DNA of 5,957 bases, taken from positions 1 to 5,957 of the forward strand of contig CAIVVS010000025.1 of assembly GCA_903909415.1 (NCBI GenBank), read 5' to 3'. This document shows, piece after piece, positions 1 to 5,913 of this stretch (position 1 is the stretch's first letter; every line of letters starts with the position of its first letter). The stretch is from an uncultured Pseudomonadota bacterium (lineage in GTDB: Bacteria; Pseudomonadota; Gammaproteobacteria; Burkholderiales; SG8-39). Under the pieces are notes generated by a model. It made no database searches. It was not told where the DNA came from and saw only the letters and a program-made list of their open reading frames with translations. The translations under genes and the position numbers were made by a program.

Positions 1-381
1 CGGCGGGGGCGGCGGCGCCCAACTGCGCGTGGCAAACAGGTCGCCCGGTGCGCCCAGTTCGCGCGGCCTTGCAAGGCCGTCGAGCCGCACCGGCCCGCCG
101 GACTCCGTCGTTGCGCGAGGCGACGCGGCTTCGGCGGCATCGGTCGGCGCGGCCGAGCCCGCGCCAGGCAGTTTCTCGTCGATGCGCAGGTTCGTCGCCG
201 GGCCCGGGCGCTCGTCCGGCGCCGGGGCAGCGGCGTGCGCCTGCGTCACGATCGCACCCTCGAGGCGCAGCCAGATCGCCCCAGCAGGCGCGGCGGGCGT
301 CGACGCGGGCTCATCGGCACGCTGCAGCGCGGCGGCGACGAGGAGGACGAGGGCGGCTGTCGCCGCGCGTTTGGCGTTCAT
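1..381 (-). CDS. Proline/alanine-rich exported or anchored protein, partial (C-terminus beyond window)
   Basis: The frame begins with ATG at 381, which overlaps the PilO-like stop as ATGA, and stays open to the left edge, giving 127 residues without an end. It starts with a basic tip (MNAKR) and a hydrophobic stretch (AATAALVLLVAAAL, 6-19), which is either a signal peptide or a single membrane anchor. An Ala/Pro-rich, low-complexity linker follows. Near the edge it reads DLFATRSWAPPPPP (114-127). I recall this LF-x-x-RSW/KTW plus polyproline signature from proteins of PilP/GspC-like position in 'secretion system X' clusters, oddly annotated there as 'translation initiation factor'; I cannot verify that here. 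By position it should link the PilN/PilO platform to an outer-membrane secretin, as PilP or GspC do, but no HR or PDZ domain is visible in the part present. GC content is very high, so the frame is supported mainly by coupling and the signal-like N-terminus. Confidence 0.72.
   Translation of the reverse strand, partial: MNAKRAATAALVLLVAAALQRADEPASTPAAPAGAIWLRLEGAIVTQAHAAAPAPDERPGPATNLRIDEKLPGAGSAAPTDAAEAASPRATTESGGPVRLDGLARPRELGAPGDLFATRSWAPPPPP
64..79. repeat. 16-base perfect palindrome within coding sequence
   Basis: CGGCCTTGCAAGGCCG is its own reverse complement. It lies inside the proline-rich protein gene, where it encodes part of DGLARP. It may be chance in GC-rich DNA. Confidence 0.6.
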
Positions 382-950
382 GGCGCGTCGGGCGAATTGA
401 AAAAGCTGATGCGCAGCACCGCTTCGAGCAGTTCTTCAGAGGCGGCGCGCCGTTGCAGGCTCAACGTGTCGATCGACGCCGAGGGAATGTCCTGCAGCAC
501 CTTGCCGATGAACGTCTTGATGGCCGGGTAGCTGCCCGTGACCGGCAACGTCAGCTGGTAGCGGGTGAGTTTCAGCGTCTTGTCCGTTTCCAGCCGGTAT
601 TCCCCCCGCGCCAGTTCCACGCCGATGCCCTCGGAGAGGGAAAACATCAACTTCAGCGACTCGTTCTGCGCGCTGCGTGCCGGGAAGAACCGCTCGAACG
701 CATCGAGCTGAGAGGCCGCGTCCGCGTTCTCGCCAGGGCCGATCGGCGCGTTGCTGCGGGCCGGCTCGCGCAGGCGGGCGATCTGGGTCTCGATCTCATG
801 CGTCTGTTCCATCGCCGGCAGCGCGCCCGTGAGCAGCTCGAGCAGTGCGAGCACGCCCAGCAGCACGCCGATGCCGCCCGGCCATCCGAGCCGTTGCGCG
901 AATCGGCGCGACCGAACGTTCAATTGTTGTTTGAAGGAGGTGTCGACCAT
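378..950 (-). CDS. PilO/GspM-like inner-membrane assembly protein
   Basis: This 190-residue bitopic protein has a short basic cytoplasmic tail (1-22), one membrane helix (about 25-44, GGIGVLLGVLALLELLTGAL), a helical linker (about 48-95) and a periplasmic ferredoxin-like domain (about 97-187). The core of that domain, YQLTLPVTGSYPAIKTFIGKVL (131-152) followed by IPSASIDTLSLQR (155-167), is the typical PilO / T2SS protein M (subtype b) pattern, in which the protein heterodimerises with PilN and aligns the assembly ATPase complex with the secretin. Its start lies 31 bases inside the PilN-like gene. No good Shine-Dalgarno is visible, so coupled translation is likely. Its stop overlaps the next start in an ATGA. 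Whether it is called PilO or GspM is a matter of naming; the paired PilN-like partner favours the PilO arrangement. Nothing appears truncated. Confidence 0.78.
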   Translation of the reverse strand: MVDTSFKQQLNVRSRRFAQRLGWPGGIGVLLGVLALLELLTGALPAMEQTHEIETQIARLREPARSNAPIGPGENADAASQLDAFERFFPARSAQNESLKLMFSLSEGIGVELARGEYRLETDKTLKLTRYQLTLPVTGSYPAIKTFIGKVLQDIPSASIDTLSLQRRAASEELLEAVLRISFFNSPDAP

Positions 951-1555
951 GATGCACTGAAGGTGAATTGGATCGGGCGGTGGGGGTCCTCCGCCTTGAT
1001 CTGGTGGGAAATGAGCACGGGCTGGCGCAGGAAGCCGCTCTCGCCCAGGCGCTTGAGGTAATCGAGCATGGCGTGGGCATTGCGCGCCTCGGCCCCGGCG
1101 CGAATGAGGCCGCGCACGGGGTCGGGTTCAAGCGACAGCAGCGCGACATCGCGGTTCACAGCGCCTTCCAGCGCGTCGAACACCTTGTCCCAGGGCGTGG
1201 CCAGCTGGGCGATGATGGCGTTGGCCTTCTGTACCTGTTCGTCGATCTCGCTGCGCTGCAGGCGCGAGCGCCCGGACGGTTTCTTGCCCGCGGCGCTGCG
1301 GTTTTGCTCGAGACCGGCGAGTTGTTCCTCGGCCTGGGCGAGGCGGGCGCGATGGGTGTCGGCATGCCATTGCGCGAGGGCAAGGAGAATCGTCCCGATA
1401 GCCACGGCGACGATGGCCGGCTTCCGATCGCGGCGCTGGGGCGTGGCGAAATCGAGCAGCACTCGCGGCGGACAGCTCGGCGCGCGCGCGCGTCCCGCCG
1501 CCAGTCGCGGGAACCTGCGCCCCAGGTGCGCTGCGATGGCCTGCAGTCGGTTCAT
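920..1555 (-). CDS. PilN-like inner-membrane assembly protein (GspL periplasmic half-like)
   Basis: This 211-residue bitopic protein has the PilN layout: a basic cytoplasmic segment (1-45, rich in Arg, containing LLDFATPQRRDRK at 33-45), one membrane helix (about 46-62, PAIVAVAIGTILLAL), a charged, heptad-like coiled-coil region (about 66-118), then a periplasmic ferredoxin-like domain (about 121-203). In the domain, WDKVFDALEGAV followed by VALLSLEPDPVRGLIRAGAEA and MLDYLKRLGESGFL matches the PilN/GspL periplasmic pattern. PilN normally carries a short N-terminal motif that inserts into PilM; the stretch RVLLDFATP (31-39) is the likely counterpart here. The start ATG is joined to the preceding stop by ATGA, with only a weak AGGTG upstream. 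The last 31 bases overlap the PilO-like gene. Together with its two neighbours it rebuilds the GspL/GspM or PilM-PilN-PilO platform. The N-terminal region is longer than I expect for PilN (about 45 residues before the helix). Confidence 0.78.
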   Translation of the reverse strand: MNRLQAIAAHLGRRFPRLAAGRARAPSCPPRVLLDFATPQRRDRKPAIVAVAIGTILLALAQWHADTHRARLAQAEEQLAGLEQNRSAAGKKPSGRSRLQRSEIDEQVQKANAIIAQLATPWDKVFDALEGAVNRDVALLSLEPDPVRGLIRAGAEARNAHAMLDYLKRLGESGFLRQPVLISHQIKAEDPHRPIQFTFSASWSTPPSNNN

Positions 1556-2364
1556 ATGCCCAGCACCTGCGAGAGGCTTTTCTGCACGTCGGGCAGGCGC
1601 CCGGCCGTCGGTCCGCTGAGCATGATCAGGTCAAATTGCGATGTCGGCTTGCCGGGCAGCCCCGCGAAGGCCGGTGCATACAGGTACACCCGGTCGCGGC
1701 CCTCCGAAATGCCGTGGATCAGCCGATCCTCGCGGATCCGGGCGCCGAGCGCATCGATGGGCGAGCCGCTGATCGGCGTGACGGTGAGCCCGCTCCAGGC
1801 GCCGTGTTCCACGCGCGCGAGCAGCAGGCTTTCCGCCTCGGCATTGGCGAACCAGAAGCTGTCGTCCCGGATGCTGGCGCAGGAGCGGTTCCACGCCTGC
1901 ATGAAGAAAGGCTGGATCGAGTCCGCGCGCAGCCGTGCCGAGGCGAGAATGCCCTTGAGCCGCTCGAGGTAGCCGGCCGCAAAGGCGGCGACGGGCTGGC
2001 TGAGCTGTTGCAGCGGGTGGCCGAGGCGGACTTCCCAGTCGTGCGGGCTGCCGCCGTGCACCTGGGTCACCCGGTGCAGCGCGAAGTCGCGCTCGTCGGC
2101 TGTGGTCACGAGTTCATCGCTCGGTGGCACGAGCGAGTAGCGGACCAGTGAATTGGAGACCAGCACGGTGGCCTGCGCGTCGTGCCAGCGCCTGTCGCGC
2201 AAGGCCTCGGCCAGCGCGTCGAGGCCGTCGCCGCGGCCGGCCGTGTCCTGGTCCTGCGCATGGTGCGCCTCGATCGAGCCGCGCGGCCCGCGCTTGACCC
2301 GCGCGAGCACGGCCGCCCCGGGGTACAGGGCGATGTAGACCGAATCACGAAACAAACGTAACAC
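1552..2364 (-). CDS. PilM/MshI-like (GspL cytoplasmic domain-like) platform protein
   Basis: This 270-residue protein has no signal peptide or membrane helix and is expected to be cytoplasmic. Position directly after gspE and before a PilN-like gene, plus fragments such as VYIALYPGAAVLARVKRG at the N-terminus and ATVLVSNSLVRYSLVP at 65-80, fit the actin-like fold of PilM, MshI and the cytoplasmic part of GspL, which docks the ATPase onto PilN/PilO. Sequence similarity is weak by eye and I see no convincing nucleotide-binding motif, so the family call rests mainly on context and size. The start is GTG at 2364, chosen because a perfect AGGAG lies seven bases upstream (2376-2372) and because upstream translation in this frame is a shadow of gspE. 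It overlaps gspE by 20 bases and ends in an ATGA overlap with the next gene. Alternatives are a truncated GspL or an unassigned operon-specific protein. Confidence 0.7.
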   Translation of the reverse strand: MLRLFRDSVYIALYPGAAVLARVKRGPRGSIEAHHAQDQDTAGRGDGLDALAEALRDRRWHDAQATVLVSNSLVRYSLVPPSDELVTTADERDFALHRVTQVHGGSPHDWEVRLGHPLQQLSQPVAAFAAGYLERLKGILASARLRADSIQPFFMQAWNRSCASIRDDSFWFANAEAESLLLARVEHGAWSGLTVTPISGSPIDALGARIREDRLIHGISEGRDRVYLYAPAFAGLPGKPTSQFDLIMLSGPTAGRLPDVQKSLSQVLGI

Positions 2365-4039
2365 GGTTGATCTCCTGAAGTGTGGTCTGGCCGGTGCGGA
2401 CCAGTTCGAGCGCCGCCTCGCGCAGCAGCCGGGTGCCGCGCTGGCGCGCGGCTTCCTTGATGCGCCGGATCGGCGCGTTGTCGACGACCAGTTCGCGCAG
2501 TTCGTCATCCATGATGAGGAATTCCGCGATGGCGCGGCGCCCGCGGAATCCGGTCCCCCGGCAGGTGCCGCATCCGGAACCGGCCATGAAGGTGTAGCCC
2601 GACACGTCGGCATCGCGCAGCCCGGACTCGATGAGCGCGGCGGCCTCCGGGCGGTGGGGCTGGCTGCAGTCGGGGCAATTCAGCCGCACCAGCCGTTGGG
2701 CGACGATGCCGTTTAGGGCCGACACGAAACTGTAGGGATCGACCCCCATGTGCTTGAAGCGGCTGATCACGTCAAACGCGCTGTTGGCGTGCACTGAGGT
2801 GAACACGAGGTGTCCGGTCAGTGCCGACTGCACCGCAATCTGCGCCGTCTCGGGGTCGCGGATTTCACCGACGAGGATCTTGTCCGGGTCGTGCCGCAGT
2901 ATCGAGCGCAGGCCGCGCGCGAAGGTGAGGCCCTTGCGCTCGTTGACCGGGATCTGCAGTACCCCCGGCAACTGGTATTCGACCGGGTCCTCGATGGTCA
3001 CGATCTTGTCGCTGCCGTGGTTGATCTCGGTGAGTGCGGCATACAGCGTGGTCGTCTTGCCGCTGCCGGTCGGGCCGGTGACGAGCACCATGCCGTAGGG
3101 CTCGTTCGACAGGCGCCGGATCTGCCGGATGGAATCCTCATCCAGGCCGAGCGCCTCGAGCCGCAAGTCCATGGCCTCGTCGGCGAGGGTCTGCTTGTCG
3201 AGCACGCGCATGACCACGTCTTCGCCGAAGATGCTCGGCATCACCGACACGCGCAGGTCGACCGGCCGGCCGCGGACAGCCACCTTGAAGCGGCCGTCCT
3301 GGGGCACGCGCGTCTCCGAGATGTCCAGCTCCGAGAGCACCTTGATGCGCGAGACGATCTGCTGCGCGGTGGTCGTGCCGGCCACCTGGCCGACCTTCAC
3401 CAGCACGCCGTCGATGCGGTACTTGATGGCGAGTCCGGCGGCGTTCGATTCGAGGTGGATGTCGCTGGCGGTGGCCTTCAGCGCATCGTAGAGCGTGGAG
3501 CTGACCAGCCTCACCACCGGGCTCGTGTCGGCGCTGATGGCGCTGAGCGAGAGATCGTCGATGGTCTCGGCGACCTCGTCGGTCAGGTCGCCCGTCCCGG
3601 CAAATCCGTCCATGGCGCTGAGCGCCTCTTCCTGCTTGGACAGGTACGCGGAAATGTCCTTCGGGTGGGCAAGGACCGGCCTTGCGCCGCGTGGCAGCGA
3701 GAACCGGGCCCACTCGCGAAGGTCGGTGTTGAAAGGATCGCCCATCACCGCGTCCAGCCCGCCGCCTTCGCGCGCGACGATGACGCAGCGGCGTTGTGAC
3801 GCCAGGGCAAAGCTGACCTCGGAAAAATCCGGAGCCCGCGACTCGAGTTCGGCCGGGGCGAGCAATGGCATGTCGAGGCTGTGCGCCAGCACGGCCATGA
3901 ACTCGCGCGGAGCAAGGCCGCTCAACTCCTCGAGCACCTCGATGACCGGGCGGCCTTCGTCGCCGGCGCTCGCGCGGGCCTGGTGCACCAGTGCCGGGTC
4001 GAGCCGTGTCGATGCCGCGCTGTCTGCGATCGTGTTCAT
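2345..4039 (-). CDS. gspE: Type II secretion / pilus assembly ATPase GspE (PilB/MshE family)
   Basis: This 564-residue cytoplasmic hexameric ATPase powers pseudopilus assembly. An N-terminal MshEN-like domain (about 15-130) precedes the catalytic core. Visible motifs are the Walker A GPTGSGKTT (322-330, Lys328), the Asp box around IEDPVEY (349-355), the Walker B ILVGE (388-392, Glu392) and the His box around TSVHANSAFD (414-423, His417). A zinc-binding tetracysteine element follows, CPDC at 455-458 and CGTC at 490-493, which marks assembly rather than retraction ATPases (PilT lacks it). All catalytic residues look intact. The start is taken at 4039 because ATGA couples it to the gspF stop; the frame stays open to 4627 only inside gspF, and that upstream translation is low-complexity Ala/Arg/Gly of shadow type. 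Length is closer to PilB and MshE (about 560-570) than to short GspE proteins (about 500). The last 20 bases overlap the next gene, and they are preceded by that gene's Shine-Dalgarno. Confidence 0.95.
   Translation of the reverse strand: MNTIADSAASTRLDPALVHQARASAGDEGRPVIEVLEELSGLAPREFMAVLAHSLDMPLLAPAELESRAPDFSEVSFALASQRRCVIVAREGGGLDAVMGDPFNTDLREWARFSLPRGARPVLAHPKDISAYLSKQEEALSAMDGFAGTGDLTDEVAETIDDLSLSAISADTSPVVRLVSSTLYDALKATASDIHLESNAAGLAIKYRIDGVLVKVGQVAGTTTAQQIVSRIKVLSELDISETRVPQDGRFKVAVRGRPVDLRVSVMPSIFGEDVVMRVLDKQTLADEAMDLRLEALGLDEDSIRQIRRLSNEPYGMVLVTGPTGSGKTTTLYAALTEINHGSDKIVTIEDPVEYQLPGVLQIPVNERKGLTFARGLRSILRHDPDKILVGEIRDPETAQIAVQSALTGHLVFTSVHANSAFDVISRFKHMGVDPYSFVSALNGIVAQRLVRLNCPDCSQPHRPEAAALIESGLRDADVSGYTFMAGSGCGTCRGTGFRGRRAIAEFLIMDDELRELVVDNAPIRRIKEAARQRGTRLLREAALELVRTGQTTLQEINRVTFVS
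2372..2376 (-). promoter_or_regulatory. Strong Shine-Dalgarno of the PilM-like gene, inside gspE
   Basis: AGGAG on the minus strand lies seven bases upstream of GTG at 2364 and within the last codons of gspE. It is the best ribosome site in the operon and the main reason for choosing the GTG start rather than the longer open frame or the TTG three codons further on. Confidence 0.8.
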
Positions 4040-5235
4040 TTGACGCTGCCCGCAAGGTCGAAGATCGGCATGTAGAGCAGCACCACCAGCGCACCGATCA
4101 CCACCCCGAGGATGGCCATCAGGATCGGCTCGAACAGCTTGGTGGCGTGCGTGACCCAGCGCTCGATGTCGTTGTCGTGGTAGTCGGCGATGCGGGCCAG
4201 CATATCGGCCATGCCGCCGCCGCGCTCGCCCACGCCGAGCATCCGCGAGCCCACCGGTGTGGACAGGCCGTTGGCCTCCAGTGCCCGCGACAGCGAAACG
4301 CCCTGCGAGACCTGCGCGCGCGCGCCGGCGAGGCGCGCCTGCAGCGGCCGGCTGACCATGCGGGTGGCCATGCCGAAGGCCTGCACCACGGGCGTTCCGC
4401 TGCGCAGGAGCATCGACAGCGTCCGGTAGAGGCGCGCGAGTTCGTACACGTGAATCCGCGGTCCGATGCCGGGAATCGCGCGCACGGCCCGTCCGAGCCG
4501 CTCGCGCACCGCCGGTTGCAGCCAGGCCGTCACGGCTGCGCCCACCAGCGCCGCGGCGGCCAGCACCGGCACCTGCGGGTGTTCGGCAATCATTCGCCCG
4601 ATGGTCATCAGCATGGCCGAGGCCCACGGAATGTCGCCGCCGGTTTCGCGGTAGACGGCGGCGAACTTCGGCACCACATAGCCGATGAGGAAAACGGTGA
4701 TGAGGGCGCCGACCACCAGCAGCAGCACCGGATAGATCAGCGCCGCCACGATCTTCTTGCGGGCATCGTCCAGGCGCGTGGCGTAGGCGATGTAACGCTC
4801 CAGCGCTTCATCGAGGGAGCCGCTGCGCTCGCTTGCGACGACCCCGGCGATGAACAATTCGGGAAAGCCCGCCGAAGAACCGGACAGCGCGTCGGAAAAC
4901 CGCATGCCGCGCCGAAGGCGTGAGAGCAGGTCCTCGGTGATGGCGCGTGCGGCGGGATTGGATTCCTTTTCGGCCAGCGCCTCGAGCGCGCTCACCAGCG
5001 TCAGTCCCGCTCGCAGCAGCGTGAGCAACTCCTGGGCGAACGAGGCCATGTCCACCCGCACGGCGCGCCGATGGGGCAGGCGAATCGCGGCAGCGCCACC
5101 GCCGAGGCGGCGCGCCTGGAAGACCGCCAGCCCTTCGGCCAGCGCTTCAGCGCGCGCATCGGCCTCACGCTCGGTCTCGTACCGGCGCGACACGACTTTT
5201 CCGCCGCGAGTCAGGGCCTTGATCTCGATGGTCAT
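4036..5235 (-). CDS. gspF: Type II secretion inner-membrane platform protein GspF
   Basis: This 399-residue polytopic protein belongs to the GspF/PilC family, the inner-membrane platform on which the GspE ATPase acts to add pseudopilin subunits. It has a cytoplasmic N-terminal region (about 1-60), then two T2SSF domains. The first spans about 64-188, with the FPELFIAGVVASERSGSLDEAL-type signature at 124-145 and the KIVAALIYPVLLLVVG helix at 161-176. The second spans about 266-388, with the repeated signature MLGVGERGGGMADML at 332-346. Membrane helices are likely at 163-188, 223-239 and 368-389, the usual three. Length is typical. The ATG at 5235 is the first possible start because an in-frame TGA lies 18 bases upstream. 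I see no Shine-Dalgarno in front of it; the 38-base spacer reads CACCCCCCAGACC just before ATG. Its stop overlaps the gspE start in an ATGA. PilC of type IV pili is the same fold, but the GspG neighbour favours GspF. Confidence 0.95.
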   Translation of the reverse strand: MTIEIKALTRGGKVVSRRYETEREADARAEALAEGLAVFQARRLGGGAAAIRLPHRRAVRVDMASFAQELLTLLRAGLTLVSALEALAEKESNPAARAITEDLLSRLRRGMRFSDALSGSSAGFPELFIAGVVASERSGSLDEALERYIAYATRLDDARKKIVAALIYPVLLLVVGALITVFLIGYVVPKFAAVYRETGGDIPWASAMLMTIGRMIAEHPQVPVLAAAALVGAAVTAWLQPAVRERLGRAVRAIPGIGPRIHVYELARLYRTLSMLLRSGTPVVQAFGMATRMVSRPLQARLAGARAQVSQGVSLSRALEANGLSTPVGSRMLGVGERGGGMADMLARIADYHDNDIERWVTHATKLFEPILMAILGVVIGALVVLLYMPIFDLAGSVK

Positions 5236-5273
5236 GGTCTGGGGGGGTGAGTCATTGCGCGAAGCGGCTGGCG

Positions 5274-5744
5274 TCAGTTGTAGCTGAGGTCGGCCGACTC
5301 GCCGCTGCCGCCCTGGGCGCCGTCCTTGCCCAGGCTGAGCAGGTCGAACTCTCCCTTGGCGCCGGGGATCTTGTAGAGATACGCGCGGCTCCAGGGATCG
5401 TTCGGCAGGTCCTTCTGCAGGTAGGGTCCGTCCCAGCGGGCCTCGTTCTGGGGACGCTTCACCAGGGCCGCCAGGCCCTGTTCCTGCGTCGGGTAGTGCC
5501 CGGTGTCCAGTCGATACTGGTCCAGCGCCTTGGCCAGGGAGTCCATCTGTGAGCGTGCGGCCTTCACCTCGGACTTGCCAATCTGGGCGAAGTAGCGCGG
5601 TCCGACGTAGCCCGCGAGCAATCCAATGATGGCCATCACGACAAGCAACTCGAGCAAAGTAAATCCCCTCGACCTCGAGCCGGCGGACCGAAGGCGCAGA
5701 AATTGTTGGTGGGTGTTACGAAGGTGGTGAGTACAGGGTGCCAT
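5274..5744 (-). CDS. gspG: Type II secretion major pseudopilin GspG
   Basis: This 156-residue protein is the precursor of the main subunit of the periplasmic pseudopilus. The prepilin peptidase site is clear: RSRG followed by FTLLE, so cleavage is expected after Gly27, with Phe28 as residue +1 and Glu32 as the conserved Glu5. A hydrophobic helix follows (about 28-48, LLVVMAIIGLLAGYV). The GspG-specific body is intact: the YPTQEQGL motif (84-91), the WDGPYL and DPW motifs (104-118) and the C-terminal loop LSLGKDGAQGG with Asp141 and Asp152, which match the calcium-site aspartates of the family. The 27-residue leader is longer than the usual 6-10, but no ATG, GTG or TTG lies in frame between Met1 and Gly27, and a GAGGTC Shine-Dalgarno precedes Met1, so the start is well supported. 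It is the first gene of the operon, 38 bases before gspF, directly downstream of a sigma-54 promoter. The identification is secure; a specific export substrate cannot be deduced. Confidence 0.96.
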   Translation of the reverse strand: MAPCTHHLRNTHQQFLRLRSAGSRSRGFTLLELLVVMAIIGLLAGYVGPRYFAQIGKSEVKAARSQMDSLAKALDQYRLDTGHYPTQEQGLAALVKRPQNEARWDGPYLQKDLPNDPWSRAYLYKIPGAKGEFDLLSLGKDGAQGGSGESADLSYN

Positions 5745-5747
5745 TTT

Positions 5748-5753
5748 GACCTC
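5748..5753 (-). promoter_or_regulatory. Shine-Dalgarno of gspG
   Basis: GAGGTC on the minus strand stands four bases before the gspG ATG. It decides the start of gspG in favour of the long 27-residue prepilin leader, since there is no other in-frame start before the cleavage glycine. Confidence 0.7.
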
Positions 5754-5785
5754 AAATCGGAAAATATGGAAACGCGATTATCGGG

Positions 5786-5803
5786 TAGCACATCCCGTAC
5801 CAG
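5786..5803 (-). promoter_or_regulatory. Sigma-54 (RpoN) -24/-12 promoter for gspG operon
   Basis: Read on the minus strand the site is CTGGTACGGGATGTGCTA. Against the sigma-54 consensus YTGGCACG-N4-TTGCW it differs at two positions (T for C in the -24 box, G for the first T of the -12 box). The invariant GG (5801-5800) and GC (5789-5788) are separated by exactly ten bases, as required. The predicted transcript start is about 5776, which gives a 32-base untranslated leader to gspG. It lies in the only substantial intergenic region of the operon, just upstream of its first gene. If real, expression needs an enhancer-binding activator and is conditional. Confidence 0.8.
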
Positions 5804-5810
5804 TTCTTCT

Positions 5811-5846
5811 GATGATTTTAAAAATTATTTTAAAACAATAAATTAA
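5811..5846. promoter_or_regulatory. AT-rich tract between promoter and candidate activator site
   Basis: This tract is almost pure A/T in an otherwise very GC-rich window. It holds two TTTTAAAA blocks (5817-5824 and 5828-5835) that begin 11 bases apart, close to one helical turn. It sits between the -24 element and the inverted repeat, where sigma-54 promoters often need a bend (IHF or intrinsic). I found no confident IHF core match by eye. Confidence 0.4.
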
Positions 5847-5913
5847 GTCATTCGCCGGCAGGGAGGGCGACCCTGTTTCTCGAGCATTGATGAGATAAGT
5901 GATGGAGGTGAAT

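Noticed and set aside
48..1061. Long plus-strand open frame opposite the PilO-like and proline-rich genes
   Set aside because: Its translation is an Arg/Ala/Gln/His-rich shadow typical of the antisense of GC-rich genes, and the minus strand has recognisable coupled genes there.
968..1972. Plus-strand open frame of 334 codons
   Set aside because: Lies wholly opposite the PilN- and PilM-like genes; no recognisable domain and no start context.
2365..2613. Upstream extension of the PilM-like frame
   Set aside because: It is an alternative-frame reading of the gspE C-terminus; the GTG at 2364 has a perfect Shine-Dalgarno.
2810..3799. Plus-strand open frame of 329 codons
   Set aside because: Antisense shadow of gspE, whose motifs are all intact on the minus strand.
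4040..4627. N-terminal extension of gspE by 196 codons
   Set aside because: It lies inside gspF in another frame, is Ala/Arg/Gly-rich, and the ATGA-coupled start at 4039 gives a normal family length.
3991..4923. Plus-strand open frame of 310 codons
   Set aside because: Antisense shadow of gspF; His/Arg/Gly-rich low-complexity translation.
5859..5875. Small inverted repeat CAGGG-N7-CCCTG followed by TTTCT on the plus strand, possible terminator
   Set aside because: Five-base arms are weak, the T-run is poor and no plus-strand gene ends there. It could be a minor regulator site, but I cannot support it.
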